Part shown: piece after piece, positions 56,169 through 64,000 of the stretch
Layout: the number at the start of each line of letters is the position of its first letter
Position numbering within the stretch: position 1 is the first letter of the stretch
NCBI GenBank assembly: GCA_030532515.1
Contig: JAUNKY010000007.1
Coordinates: 22,191-86,190 of the forward strand
From: Actinomycetaceae bacterium
Lineage (GTDB): Bacteria; Actinomycetota; Actinomycetes; Actinomycetales; Actinomycetaceae
Length of the DNA stretch: 64,000 bases
Direction: 5' to 3'
The notes under the pieces: model-generated
The model's database searches: none
Told to the model about the DNA's origin: nothing
The model's input: only the letters and a program-made list of their open reading frames with translations
Program-made: the position numbers and the translations under genes

Positions 56169-57077
56169 TTAGGCTGGGGGCGTGAAAACCCAGGGGGTGC
56201 GCGTAAAGTGGCGGCGGTCAAAGACTTCCAACAGCTGTGGCAGTGAGCTGGCTTGGTAGCCTAAGGACGCGGAAATTTCTTCAATAATCCGCGCAACGCT
56301 CCACCCTTGTGCCAGCAGATCCCGCAGCGTAACTGCGCCATCTCTTTTGGCTAGGCGCGCCCCGGAAGGAGCTAATACCAGGGGAACGTGCGCGTAGGTA
56401 AAGGGCGCGTAGCCCAGTTCGTGTGCGATATAGGCCTGCGCTGGGGCAGAAGATAAGAGGTCGTCAGCGCGTACAATCTGATCTACCTGTTGCCAGGCAT
56501 CATCTACGACCACTACTAAGTTGTAGGCTAAAATCCCATCGCCGCGCTGTAGCACGACTTGGTCGATTTGTTCGGTGACTTCACCAAATAGTTCGTCGGT
56601 GACGGTCCAAGTGGATACTTGGGGGCGCAAACGCAGTGCGGGAGCGCGTCCGGCTGCGGCAAGTTCTGCGCGTTTTGCTTCCTTCTGTGAGTCCGACAGG
56701 TGCGCGCAGGTTCCCGGGTAGAATCCGGGACGGGAATGGGGAGCCGAGGACGCTTCGGCAATCTCTTTGCGAGAACAGAAGCATTCAAAGAGAAGTTCTT
56801 TCTTACGCAGTGTTTCAATGGCTGCCAGGTGTGCGTCGTGGCGAGTGGATTGGAAGAGGGGAGTCTCATCCCAGGTGAGCCCTAAGGTGGCCAAGTCTTC
56901 TAGTTGTCGTTGGGCGGCGCCGGCTTTGACTCGGTCGATGTCTTCTACACGAATTACAAAATCTCGGTCAGTTTGCTTTGCCCAGATCCAAGCTAAAGTT
57001 GCGGTGCGTAGATTACCAATATGCATGTCGCCTGAAGGACTGGGGGCAAATCGCCCGGCTTTTCGGTCGTGAGTCAT
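56169..57077 (-). CDS. gluQ: Glutamyl-Q tRNA(Asp) synthetase
   Basis: A 302-aa truncated relative of glutamyl-tRNA synthetase without an anticodon-binding domain. It attaches glutamate to queuosine 34 in tRNA-Asp. GRFAPSPSGDMHIGNLRTA carries the HIGH-like motif (HIGN), and the KMSKS-like motif is RLAKRDGAV. FECFCSRKE with YPGTCAHL provides the zinc ligands. The protein is complete. It requires queuosine in the tRNA; no queuosine genes are in the window. Its start at 57077 has no clear ribosome-binding site. Confidence 0.92.
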   Translation of the reverse strand: MTHDRKAGRFAPSPSGDMHIGNLRTATLAWIWAKQTDRDFVIRVEDIDRVKAGAAQRQLEDLATLGLTWDETPLFQSTRHDAHLAAIETLRKKELLFECFCSRKEIAEASSAPHSRPGFYPGTCAHLSDSQKEAKRAELAAAGRAPALRLRPQVSTWTVTDELFGEVTEQIDQVVLQRGDGILAYNLVVVVDDAWQQVDQIVRADDLLSSAPAQAYIAHELGYAPFTYAHVPLVLAPSGARLAKRDGAVTLRDLLAQGWSVARIIEEISASLGYQASSLPQLLEVFDRRHFTRTPWVFTPPA

Positions 57078-57247
57078 ACTTTAAGTTTGGCAAATATACT
57101 GCGGGGAAGTCTACTCTCTGCTCGGATCAGTGCAGGTGTGAAAATCAACTAGTAACTGGTGATTGCAAAACCGCGAAAAAGCCTGGAATTTCAAGGTTTC
57201 ACAGTAGTATATATTAAATAGTGGACGTAAAATTCTCATCATCTGGA

Positions 57248-57253
57248 TATAAT
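57248..57253 (+). promoter_or_regulatory. -10 element upstream of metN
   Basis: TATAAT, 75 nt before the metN ATG, preceded by A/T-rich DNA. No SAM riboswitch of a class I can recognise was found in this leader. Confidence 0.4.
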
Positions 57254-57328
57254 TTCGCGCACTGAAATAATCAAGCGTAGACTAGTCAAGGTCCTAAATG
57301 AACACAGAAAGCTAGGAAGGAGGCTCCG

Positions 57329-58327
57329 ATGCGCGCAGACATCAAACTAACCAATGTCTCAAAGCGATACACCATTCGCGGCGGAGCCGACGTAGTAGCT
57401 TTAAAGAACGTCAGCTTAGAAATCGAAGCTGGCTCCATTCACGGCATCGTAGGACAATCCGGAGCTGGAAAATCCACCCTAATCCGCTGCCTCACCGCCC
57501 TCGAACAACCCACCGAAGGTGAAATCCTCTTAGGCGGCGAAAATCTCTCATTACTGCCCGAAAGCGAACTGCGTCTACAACGCCGCCGCATCGGCATGGT
57601 ATTCCAAGCTGCCAACCTTTTTGACTCTCGCACCGCCCTGGACAACGTGGCCTACCCACTGCGCGTAGCCGGCGAAGATAAACAAACCGCCCGCTCTAAA
57701 GCAGCAGAGCTTCTAGCAGTAGTCGGCCTACGCGGACGCGAAAACTCCTATCCTTCGCAACTCTCCGGCGGGCAACGCCAACGCGTCGGCATCGCCCGTG
57801 CTCTGGCAGGAAACCCTTCGGTACTGCTGTGCGACGAACCAACTTCCGCACTCGATTCCGAAACCACCCGCCAGGTTCTCTCACTTCTAAAAGATATCCG
57901 CGACCGCTTCGGCGTAACCATCGTGATCATCACCCACGAAATGGAAGTAGTCCGCTCAATCTGCGACTCTGTCTCCCTCTTGGAACACGGACAAGTCATT
58001 GAAACCGGTAAAATCGCTGAAGTTGTGGCAGATCCAAACTCGCTACTAGCCCGCGAACTGGTGCCACTGCCAGCCACCGAAAACCACCAGTGCCCGGAAG
58101 GACACGTAGTGGTAGACACCGCTTTTACCTCGCACCCCGGTATTCCTACCGGCGCGGAACTGCTTTCCATCGCTTCTTCTCTAGGAGCAGACGTAGCAGC
58201 CGGCACGTTCGAATCCCTCCCGAATATTCAGGTAGGGCGCCTGGCACTAACCGTTCGCAAAGACGAAGCAAAGCACGTTATTGAAGCCTTCCGCTCACGC
58301 GGATTCCACGCGGAGGTACGCCGATGA
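57329..58327 (+). CDS. metN: Methionine ABC transporter, ATP-binding protein
   Basis: A 332-aa ATPase. Walker A GQSGAGKST (about 39-47), signature LSGGQRQRV and Walker B VLLCDEPTSALDSETT are followed by a C-terminal NIL domain (about 250-332) that senses methionine in this family. It drives MetI-mediated uptake of methionine bound by MetQ. AGGAAGGAGGCTCCG is a strong ribosome-binding site. ATGA overlap with metI. A CGCCCTCG octamer is at 57496-57503. Confidence 0.94.
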   Translation: MRADIKLTNVSKRYTIRGGADVVALKNVSLEIEAGSIHGIVGQSGAGKSTLIRCLTALEQPTEGEILLGGENLSLLPESELRLQRRRIGMVFQAANLFDSRTALDNVAYPLRVAGEDKQTARSKAAELLAVVGLRGRENSYPSQLSGGQRQRVGIARALAGNPSVLLCDEPTSALDSETTRQVLSLLKDIRDRFGVTIVIITHEMEVVRSICDSVSLLEHGQVIETGKIAEVVADPNSLLARELVPLPATENHQCPEGHVVVDTAFTSHPGIPTGAELLSIASSLGADVAAGTFESLPNIQVGRLALTVRKDEAKHVIEAFRSRGFHAEVRR

Positions 58328-59028
58328 ATCTCATCGAACTGGCACAAAACCTACCGCTGGCGATTGACCCCACAGAATGGAAAGTCTTAGAACAGACCTT
58401 CGGCTGGGCAATTGTAGAAACCTTGCTGATGACACTGATTTCCACTTTAATCACGGTCGTCATCGGCACCCCTTTGGGCCTGCTAGCAGTCTCGACTGCC
58501 CGTGACGGCCTCACCCCCAACAAGCTGCTCAACCAGGTGCTTTCAGTGATCGTGAACATTGGGCGCTCAATCCCATTCATCATCCTGATCGTAGCGATTA
58601 TTCCGCTCACCCGTTTCATCATGGGCACCACCCTGGGTTGGCACGCAGCCCTCGTACCCCTGACTATCAGTGCCGTGCCATTCTTCGCCCGCCTGGTAGA
58701 AACCAACGTCCGTTCAGTAGACCCCGGCAAAATCGAAGCTGCCCGCATGATGGGCGCAACCCGCCTGGGCATCATGTTCGGCGTGCAGATTCGCGAAGCC
58801 CTGCCCTCGTTGGTACAGTCCGTAACCGTTTTAGCCATTAGCCTCTTAGGATACTCGGCAATGGCCGGCACGATTGGCGCCGGCGGCCTGGGACAGCTGG
58901 CCATCAACTACGGCTACACCCGCTTCATGCCTACTGTCATGGCGGTTTCAGTGATTGCAGTGGTTGTCATCGTCCAGATCATGCAGATGATCGGCGATAT
59001 GATCAGCCGACTGGTAGACCACCGCTGA
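58324..59028 (+). CDS. metI: Methionine ABC transporter, permease
   Basis: A 234-aa permease with about five membrane helices. The EAA-type loop IEAARMMGATRLGIMFGVQIREALP contacts MetN, and GYSAMAGTIGAGGLGQLAINYGY is the typical MetI stretch. It overlaps metN by ATGA. metQ follows 178 bp later; that gap holds an octamer (59072-59079) and no repeat. Confidence 0.95.
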   Translation: MNLIELAQNLPLAIDPTEWKVLEQTFGWAIVETLLMTLISTLITVVIGTPLGLLAVSTARDGLTPNKLLNQVLSVIVNIGRSIPFIILIVAIIPLTRFIMGTTLGWHAALVPLTISAVPFFARLVETNVRSVDPGKIEAARMMGATRLGIMFGVQIREALPSLVQSVTVLAISLLGYSAMAGTIGAGGLGQLAINYGYTRFMPTVMAVSVIAVVVIVQIMQMIGDMISRLVDHR

Positions 59029-59206
59029 GCAACTACCAGTCGGGTTAACCCACACTAAGAGCTTAAATCGGCGCCCTCGGGAAAAATCTGGAAAACAAAC
59101 CCCCGAAAGCCGATCTGCGGAACCAGGCAACCTGCCAAAAAGCAACCAAACATCGAAAAGAACCTGCCAAACGGCACGACAAAGACTTATATTTAAAGGA
59201 AAAATC

Positions 59207-60055
59207 ATGACCATCAAGATCACTCGCGCACAATTCCTCTCCGTAGCAGCAATCGCCGCCCTGGGCCTCTCTGCCTGTGGCGGAACTACCGGAACCGAAA
59301 AAGAAACCGGCAAAGCACCCGCTGAAAAGGGCGGAGTAGTCACCCTGAAGGTGGGCGCATCCCCCTCTCCCCACGCAGATATCCTGAAGTTCATCGACGA
59401 AAACTTAGCTGCCAAGCACGGCCTGGACCTGGAAATCGTCGAATACTCTGACTACGTTCTGCCAAACGAAGCCCTCAAGTCCGGCGAACTGGATGCTAAC
59501 TACTTCCAAACCCTCCCCTACCTGGAGGATCAAGGACCAAAGCTGGGACTCCAGGGCACCGCAGGTAAGGGCGTGCACCTCGAGCCACTGGGCCTGTACT
59601 CCGCCAAGATTAAGGACGTGAAGGATCTGCCCGAGGGCGGCACCATCGGTATTATCGCCGACACTGTAAACCAAGCCCGCGCGCTGCGACTGCTGGAATC
59701 CGTTGGACTGGTTGAAGTGCCAAAGGAAGGCGACATCAACATTTTCACCGTGAAAAAGCTGAAGAACTTTGAATGGAAAGAAGTTGAAGGCGCGCAACTG
59801 GTGCGTTCTTTGCCAGATGTGGATGCCGCGGTAATCAACGGTAACTTCGCACAAGAAGGCGGTCTGTCTTTCAACAAAGACGCGATTGTAGGCGAACCAA
59901 CTGAAAACAACCCAGCCTCTAACCTGCTGGTATGGCGCAGCGAAGATGACGGCAACGAAGCGATTAAGAAGCTTGAAGAGTTGCTGCACTCTGACGAAGT
60001 TCGCGAGTTCATTAAGCAGAAGTGGACTGACGGTTCCGTTATCCCCGTATTCTGA
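59207..60055 (+). CDS. metQ: Methionine-binding lipoprotein, NlpA family
   Basis: A 282-aa lipoprotein with lipobox LSAC (Cys at about 24). VTLKVGASPSPHADILKFIDENLAAKHGLDLEIVEYSDYVLPNEALKSGELDANYFQTLPYL is the hallmark of MetQ/NlpA. It delivers methionine to MetNI. AAAGGAAAAATC precedes the ATG. An octamer CGAGGGCG lies inside (59632-59639), read as PEGG. Confidence 0.95.
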   Translation: MTIKITRAQFLSVAAIAALGLSACGGTTGTEKETGKAPAEKGGVVTLKVGASPSPHADILKFIDENLAAKHGLDLEIVEYSDYVLPNEALKSGELDANYFQTLPYLEDQGPKLGLQGTAGKGVHLEPLGLYSAKIKDVKDLPEGGTIGIIADTVNQARALRLLESVGLVEVPKEGDINIFTVKKLKNFEWKEVEGAQLVRSLPDVDAAVINGNFAQEGGLSFNKDAIVGEPTENNPASNLLVWRSEDDGNEAIKKLEELLHSDEVREFIKQKWTDGSVIPVF

Positions 60056-60144
60056 TCGGTAATCCCGGTATTTTGCTGGGGACTGCCCGTATCCTGATCG
60101 GTTCTGTCCGGTTAGTGACTTATGGGCTTGCTGATTAAAATAAG

Positions 60145-60184
60145 ACTCCCGCTGCCAGCATTTCGCCGGTAGCGGGAGTTTTAC
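60145..60184. terminator. Terminator between metQ and upp
   Basis: ACTCCCGCTGCC and GGTAGCGGGAGT pair (one G-T) and are followed by TTTTAC. It lies between convergent genes and has A residues before the left arm, so it may act on both. Confidence 0.82.
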
Positions 60185-60198
60185 TTTTGGATTAAAGG

Positions 60199-60837
60199 TT
60201 AGTCGACTACGCCGTAGAGGCGGTCGCCCGCGTCGCCGAGGCCGGGGACAATGTAAGCGTGTTCGTTTAGGCGTTCATCTACGGAAGCGGTAACGATGTT
60301 GACATCCGCGCGGTCGCCAACGAATTCTTCAACCGTCTTGAGTCCTTCAGGAGCTGCCAGCAGACACAGACAGGTCACTTCCTTAGCACCACGTTCAAGC
60401 AGGTAGTCGATAGCTGCCACCATCGTGTGGCCGGTAGCTAACATAGGGTCCAGGATGAAGCAGTGGCGGCCCGAGAGGTCATCTGGCAGACGGTTCGCGT
60501 AGGTTTCGATTGCCAGAGTGTGTTCGTCGCGTTTCATTCCCAGGAAGCCAACTTCTGCGGTGGGGAGCATGCGGGTCATGCCTTCAAGCATGCCCAGGCC
60601 GGCGCGCAGAATAGGAATCACGATCGGACGAGGTTCTGCTAGGCGCTTGCCAACAGTTTCAGTCACAGGGGTCTTGATTGGGAAATCTTCGACTGCAATG
60701 TCGCGAGTTGCTTCATAGGTGAGCAAGGTGACCAGTTCATCTGCCAGTTGACGGAAGATGGGGGAAGGAGTGCGCTCGTCGCGCAGCACCGTAAGTTTGT
60801 GGTCAATAAGTGGGTGATTAGCAATGTGTAAACGCAT
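60199..60837 (-). CDS. upp: Uracil phosphoribosyltransferase
   Basis: A 212-aa enzyme making UMP from uracil and [34 protein letters not shown] and the PRPP-binding [20 protein letters not shown] are diagnostic. The start is ATG 60837 ([14 protein letters not shown]); a longer in-frame upstream extension through the tadA promoter was rejected. A TATTTT hexamer lies 6 nt before the ATG with no ribosome-binding site, so it is probably leaderless. Divergent from tadA. Confidence 0.95.
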   Translation of the reverse strand: MRLHIANHPLIDHKLTVLRDERTPSPIFRQLADELVTLLTYEATRDIAVEDFPIKTPVTETVGKRLAEPRPIVIPILRAGLGMLEGMTRMLPTAEVGFLGMKRDEHTLAIETYANRLPDDLSGRHCFILDPMLATGHTMVAAIDYLLERGAKEVTCLCLLAAPEGLKTVEEFVGDRADVNIVTASVDERLNEHAYIVPGLGDAGDRLYGVVD

Positions 60838-60902
60838 ACTTCTAAAATACCGGTTTTCGTCCGCTACCGGGTAGTTCCGCGCGGATTGATTGTGATTTGG
60901 GT

Positions 60903-60908
60903 TAGGCT
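60903..60908 (+). promoter_or_regulatory. -10-like element for leaderless tadA
   Basis: TAGGCT ends 6 nt before the tadA ATG at 60915, with no ribosome-binding site between. Confidence 0.4.
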
Positions 60909-60914
60909 GGCAGT

Positions 60915-61382
60915 ATGAGTGTTGCGGGAATGGTTGATTACGAACCGTGGATGCGTCGCGCGATAGAGTTGGCCGCGCAGGCAGAACAGGCGGGTGACGT
61001 GCCGGTTGGCGCCCTGCTTCTTTCCGAGGGCGGTGAGTTGATCGCAACTGGTTTTAACACGCGTGAAGCAGGCTGTGACCCTACTGGGCATGCGGAAATT
61101 AATGTTTTACGGGAAGCGGCGGCGAAGCTAGGGCGGTGGCGCTTTTCTGACTGTACGTTGGTGGTTACTTTAGAGCCGTGCACGATGTGTGCCGGGGCGT
61201 TAGTTTCTGCGCGGGTGGGGCGCGTAGTGTTTGGAGCTTGGGATCCGGCTTTTGGTGCGTGCGGGTCCTTACGAGACGTGGTGCGGGACTCGCGGGTGAA
61301 TCATCAGGTGGAAGTTTATGGGGGAGTCTTGGAAGTGGAATGTGAAACACAGTTGCGCCAGTTTTTCTTGGCTAAACGTTAA
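60915..61382 (+). CDS. tadA: tRNA-specific adenosine deaminase
   Basis: A 155-aa zinc deaminase converting A34 of tRNA-Arg to inosine. [12 protein letters not shown] has the zinc His and catalytic Glu, and [13 protein letters not shown] the two cysteines. It is complete. The ATG at 60915 directly follows a TAGGCT-type hexamer, suggesting a leaderless message. SEGG in its N-terminal part (octamer 61025-61032) is in a variable loop. tRNA-Ser follows 47 bp downstream. Confidence 0.94.
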   Translation: MSVAGMVDYEPWMRRAIELAAQAEQAGDVPVGALLLSEGGELIATGFNTREAGCDPTGHAEINVLREAAAKLGRWRFSDCTLVVTLEPCTMCAGALVSARVGRVVFGAWDPAFGACGSLRDVVRDSRVNHQVEVYGGVLEVECETQLRQFFLAKR

Positions 61383-61429
61383 GTGTAAAATAAAGATGTA
61401 CTGTGCGGTTTTCTGACCGTGTAGTTCTT

Positions 61430-61515
61430 GGTGACGTGTCCGAGCGGCCGAAGGTGCAACACTCGAAATGTTGTGTGGTTAATAGCCACCGAGGGTTCAA
61501 ATCCCTCCGTCACCG
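61430..61515 (+). tRNA. tRNA-Ser (anticodon CGA)
   Basis: The acceptor stem GGTGACG (61430-61436) pairs with CGTCACC (61508-61514), with G as discriminator. The anticodon loop is CTCGAAA, giving CGA for UCG. It has a long variable arm and the GGTTCAAATCC T-loop. No CCA is encoded. The 86-nt length is normal for a class II tRNA. Confidence 0.95.
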
Positions 61516-61522
61516 CTCTAAA

Positions 61523-61565
61523 AACCCCCGGAATCTTGCGGAAAAGTCAAGGTCCGGGGGTTCTT
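61523..61565 (+). terminator. Terminator after tRNA-Ser
   Basis: AACCCCCGGA (61523-61532) pairs with TCCGGGGGTT (61553-61562), followed by CTTG. The loop is long (20 nt). Confidence 0.7.
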
Positions 61566-61671
61566 GTATGTGGCACGAGGGGGATATGAGGGATACGTAC
61601 ATCAGGCGTACATCAGGCGCGTTCCAGCTGCTTGCCAGATATGCGCCGGGTGAGTGTCAGCTGGAGTCAAA

Positions 61672-61770
61672 GTGTTTTAGTAAGTTTTTTCGAAAAACAT
61701 ACTAAAACACCTGCGTTTCATCGCAAAACTAAGGCATTTTAGTCCCTTTTTCTAAAAAAGTTACTAGAAC
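61672..61770. repeat. Two A/T-rich hairpins before DUF559 paralogue 3
   Basis: GTGTTTTAGTAAGTTTTT and AAAAACATACTAAAACAC (61672-61710) form a long hairpin with one mismatch. A similar but less regular hairpin (TTTTAGT/ACTAGAA) is at about 61733-61770. They lie downstream of the minus-strand gene and could end its transcript. Base composition is very different from the GC-rich dispersed repeat. Confidence 0.6.
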
Positions 61771-61788
61771 GGGTTTGTGACGGATGGT

Positions 61789-62766
61789 TTAGACAACTTT
61801 AAGTTTACGTGGCATCGGCACATGCAACTTCGCCGCCAAAATCCGTGCAAAATCAGGTAAGCGCAGTTCTTTGCTGTTCACCCGCACCACAATAAAACCC
61901 TCTGCCGTCAGTAAAACTTCGCGATCCTTCTCAGCCGCATAAGCATCCGTGGAAGTGTACTTTTCATTTCCGTCTATTTCAATGATGGTGTTGTACTCTG
62001 GCAAGTACAGGTCCCCGAAGCGCTCTTTACCACCCACTACCACGCGTTTTTGGGACTCAATGTTGGTGATTCCCAGCTGATACAAGGTCACGCGCACAGC
62101 AGTTTCCGCAGCTGATTCGGCAAACGGATCCACCAGTTTGAGGCGCCGCAAGAGGCGCGTGTGGTACTTTTTCGCGAAAAATATTGATATGTATTGTTGC
62201 AAGTCCGGAAGGATTCGTTTCCAAAGTTCTAATCCAGAAACCTTGTTGAATCGGTTGAACTGCAGGGTTTTACGAACTAACCCATCGGCAGAAACAAACG
62301 CCTCATACGGGTCTGTCAGGCAGAGTAGCTCTAAAACGGTCACATAAGCATTGAGGGTGGGAATGCCGTTGATTAACGAGACTGTATTTTCGGGGTAGTT
62401 TTTATGCTGGCGTTTTATGAGTGTAGGTTTTTGGAAAGTTTTTTCCCCGAAAGGTCCGGTATAGCATCCAATGTATTTTTGATTATTAGTGCCAGTTTTT
62501 GTCCCTAAGTAGATGGTGTTGTGCTGGTTCCATGTTGGCGCACCGTATTGAAGTGCAGCGGTTAGTCCACTTAAAAATAGAGGTTGTTTAGATCGTTGTA
62601 TGGCAAGTTTCGCAAGATAAAGCATTACTGCGCGGTGAATTTCCCATGGTGGCGTGTTAAGAGGGAATTCCAGGTGTTGGGTTTTGGTGGCTTGGACACG
62701 GATTAGCGGGTAGGGCGTGGGCTCGTTGGAGTGCGGGGTTTGGGTGGGGATCCAGGTGGTTTCCAT
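61789..62766 (-). CDS. AbiEi-like / DUF559 endonuclease-fold protein (paralogue 3)
   Basis: A 325-aa protein. QPLFLSGLTAALQYGAPTW is the AbiEi-like N-terminal signature also seen in the other two. The C-terminal fold has AESAAETAVRVTLYQLG (about 219-235), RFGDLYLPEYNTIIEIDGNEKY and FIVVRVNSKEL. The Glu, Asp and ExDG pattern is kept. It lies downstream of a tRNA-Ser gene and is A/T-rich relative to neighbours, consistent with acquisition. It starts at 62766 with GGAAA upstream. No toxin or partner gene is adjacent. Function unproven. Confidence 0.72.
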   Translation of the reverse strand: METTWIPTQTPHSNEPTPYPLIRVQATKTQHLEFPLNTPPWEIHRAVMLYLAKLAIQRSKQPLFLSGLTAALQYGAPTWNQHNTIYLGTKTGTNNQKYIGCYTGPFGEKTFQKPTLIKRQHKNYPENTVSLINGIPTLNAYVTVLELLCLTDPYEAFVSADGLVRKTLQFNRFNKVSGLELWKRILPDLQQYISIFFAKKYHTRLLRRLKLVDPFAESAAETAVRVTLYQLGITNIESQKRVVVGGKERFGDLYLPEYNTIIEIDGNEKYTSTDAYAAEKDREVLLTAEGFIVVRVNSKELRLPDFARILAAKLHVPMPRKLKVV

Positions 62767-62977
62767 ATTTTCCAGATTAGGGAGTTTGGCGCGACTTTTT
62801 TACGGGTTGTGGATAACTTTTCCGAGGGCGGTATTTTGGACCTTTCAGGAGTTTTCCATACGCAGTTTTCTGATTCGCCAAGGCTTTAGCCAGGTGGAAA
62901 ATTGGATCTAAAAACAGGGGCAGGACTGAATGCTATACGTAAACGCTATTTGAATTAGAAAAGGTTGTGGCAGATAT

Positions 62978-63031
62978 AGAATATTCCCCGAAAATCCAAT
63001 CATTTTCAGAGGGATTTTCGGGGAATATTCT
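62978..63031. repeat. 20-bp inverted repeat downstream of sodA
   Basis: AGAATATTCCCCGAAAATCC and its exact complement (63012-63031) enclose a 14-nt loop. It lies 41 nt beyond the sodA stop. No T tract follows on the minus strand, so it may be an mRNA-stabilising hairpin. The rest of the 305-bp gap holds a CGAGGGCG octamer (62823-62830) and nothing else recognised. Confidence 0.65.
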
Positions 63032-63071
63032 ATGAATTAAGGGAACGTTATTTCAAAGAAATAGTTAGTTC

Positions 63072-63695
63072 TCAAGCCTTGATCAAGCCGCCGAAAGTAG
63101 CGCGAGCTGCTTCGAAACGAGCGGCTACGTTTGCCCAGTCCACTACGTTCCACCAAGCGTTTACGTAATCGCCCTTAACGTTTACGTAATCCAAGTAGAA
63201 GGCGTGTTCCCACATGTCCAGCATTAGCACTGGGACAGTGCCAACTGGGATGTTGCCCTGCTGGTCGAATAGCTGGAAGGTTACCAGGCGCTGACCCAGG
63301 GTATCCCAAGCCAATACTGCCCAGCCAGAGCCCTGGATGCCCAGTGCGGCAGCCGCGAACTGTGCCTGGAACTTTTCAAAGGAGCCAAAGAACTCGTCGA
63401 TAGCTGCAGCTAGTTCGCCTTCTGGGCGGGATGCGCCAGCGCCGGTCATGTTGGTCCAAAATACTGAGTGATTGGAGTGTCCACCCAAGTTGAAAGCTAG
63501 GTTCTTTTCATGCAGGTTAATGGCAGCGTGGTCGCCGGCATCGCGGGCAGCTTCAAGCTTTTCCAAAGCCAAGTTTGCGCCTGCAACGTAGGCAGCGTGG
63601 TGCTTGGAGTGGTGTAGTTCCATGATGCGTGCGGAAATATGTGGTTCCAACGCTCCGTAGTCGTAGCCCAGTTCGGGCAGAGTGTAAACAGCCAT
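63072..63695 (-). CDS. sodA: Superoxide dismutase, Mn/Fe type
   Basis: A 207-aa enzyme converting superoxide to oxygen and hydrogen peroxide. The N-terminal [18 protein letters not shown] and [13 protein letters not shown], plus [13 protein letters not shown], hold the metal-binding His and Asp residues. [13 protein letters not shown] is also typical. The metal choice cannot be read with confidence. CTAAGGAGAAAAC precedes the ATG. Single gene. Confidence 0.96.
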   Translation of the reverse strand: MAVYTLPELGYDYGALEPHISARIMELHHSKHHAAYVAGANLALEKLEAARDAGDHAAINLHEKNLAFNLGGHSNHSVFWTNMTGAGASRPEGELAAAIDEFFGSFEKFQAQFAAAALGIQGSGWAVLAWDTLGQRLVTFQLFDQQGNIPVGTVPVLMLDMWEHAFYLDYVNVKGDYVNAWWNVVDWANVAARFEAARATFGGLIKA

Positions 63696-63875
63696 GTTTT
63701 CTCCTTAGAGTTTGGTGGTTTGGCAGGAGCCAGCCCACCGGCGTGGTCAGGTGGGACTAAAGTCGTCCAACACTTCAACCTTAGCGTGTTCACGCCTGTT
63801 ATGTGGGCTGGCAGTGAATTTATTAGGCGCATTTCACTCTCATTACTGCAGAGGCTGAAGCACTTTTATGACCAC

Positions 63876-64000
63876 TTAGTCGTGATACGCTGCTGGGGGT
63901 TCAGTTAACGAGTTCAAATACGCAAGCTCCTCAGGGTGAGCTAGTAGAAACTCACTATGCGCATCGAAAATATCCTGCGCCAAAATATTACGCCAAAGCT
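63876..64000 (-). CDS. 3' end of an unrecognised gene (5' part outside window)
   Basis: On the minus strand an open frame enters from the window end and stops at TAA (63876-63878). The 40 visible residues are LWRNILAQDIFDAHSEFLLA then HPEELAYLNSLTEPPAAYHD. They look like a soluble, helical C-terminus. It would run in the same direction as sodA. No family could be assigned from so little sequence. Confidence 0.5.
   Translation of the reverse strand, partial: LWRNILAQDIFDAHSEFLLAHPEELAYLNSLTEPPAAYHD

Noticed and set aside
57078..57328. SAM riboswitch before metN
   Set aside because: None of the conserved S-box, SAM-II or SAM-IV cores I know could be recognised.
61430..62766. tRNA-Ser as attachment site of an integrated element carrying the third DUF559-type gene
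   Set aside because: No second copy of the tRNA 3' end was found downstream and there is no integrase.

Overview
The window is a 64 kb chromosomal stretch of an actinobacterium of moderate G+C. The gene content (CarD next to IspD and IspF, PurS/PurQ/PurL, GTP-type PEP carboxykinase, DUF4235, the anchored-repeat ABC transporter, sortase-type adhesins with SdrD-B and pilin-linker domains) points to the Actinomycetaceae. The genus cannot be fixed from the sequence alone. Several genes have a -10-like hexamer about 7 nt before the start codon, as expected for leaderless mRNAs.

Layout. 0-8.7 kb: end of carD, ispD, an Atg22/UMF1-type permease, ispF, cysS, an AbiEi/DUF559-type gene, rlmB and a Na+/H+ antiporter-family permease. 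9-14.5 kb: proline use (putP, putA). 14.9-16.2 kb: purA. 16.4-20.7 kb: a four-gene metal ABC transporter of the anchored-repeat type behind a Zur-like box. 21.3-23.1 kb: pckG. 23.6-35.3 kb: a cell-wall surface protein cluster made of a G5/pilin-linker protein split by an in-frame TAG, a ZmpA/M26-like metalloprotease carrying pilin-linker and G5 domains with an LPATG signal, and a seven-repeat SdrD-B adhesin with LPNTG. 35.5-41.3 kb: purSQL, gdhA and a sterol-carrier-family gene. 41.4-48.5 kb: maltodextrin use (GH13 glucosidase, LacI regulator, malEFG; no ATPase gene, so a shared ATPase elsewhere is likely). 48.7-50.3 kb: DUF4235 and a second DUF559-type gene between 100-bp direct repeats. 50.3-54.6 kb: TPP riboswitch and thiBPQ. 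54.6-60.1 kb: an MFS exporter, gluQ and metNIQ. 60.2-64 kb: upp, tadA, tRNA-Ser(CGA), a third DUF559-type gene, sodA and the 3' end of an unrecognised gene.

Two short dispersed sequences stand out. The first is an 18-mer, CGGAGCGTAACACGCCGA (with a CTCGCC variant), present in roughly 40 or more copies. It is usually paired head-to-head into long hairpins between genes, and it also lies inside coding regions: thiP and thiQ, where it is read as ERNTP, and the antiporter gene, where its TAA is changed to CAA so the frame stays open. The second is the octamer CGAGGGCG, usually extended to TTTYCCGAGGGCGG. I found 30 copies by eye against about 2 expected, on both strands, inside and between genes. 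This pattern is like a DNA uptake sequence or another genome-wide recognition word. No complete mobile element, CRISPR array or prophage was seen.
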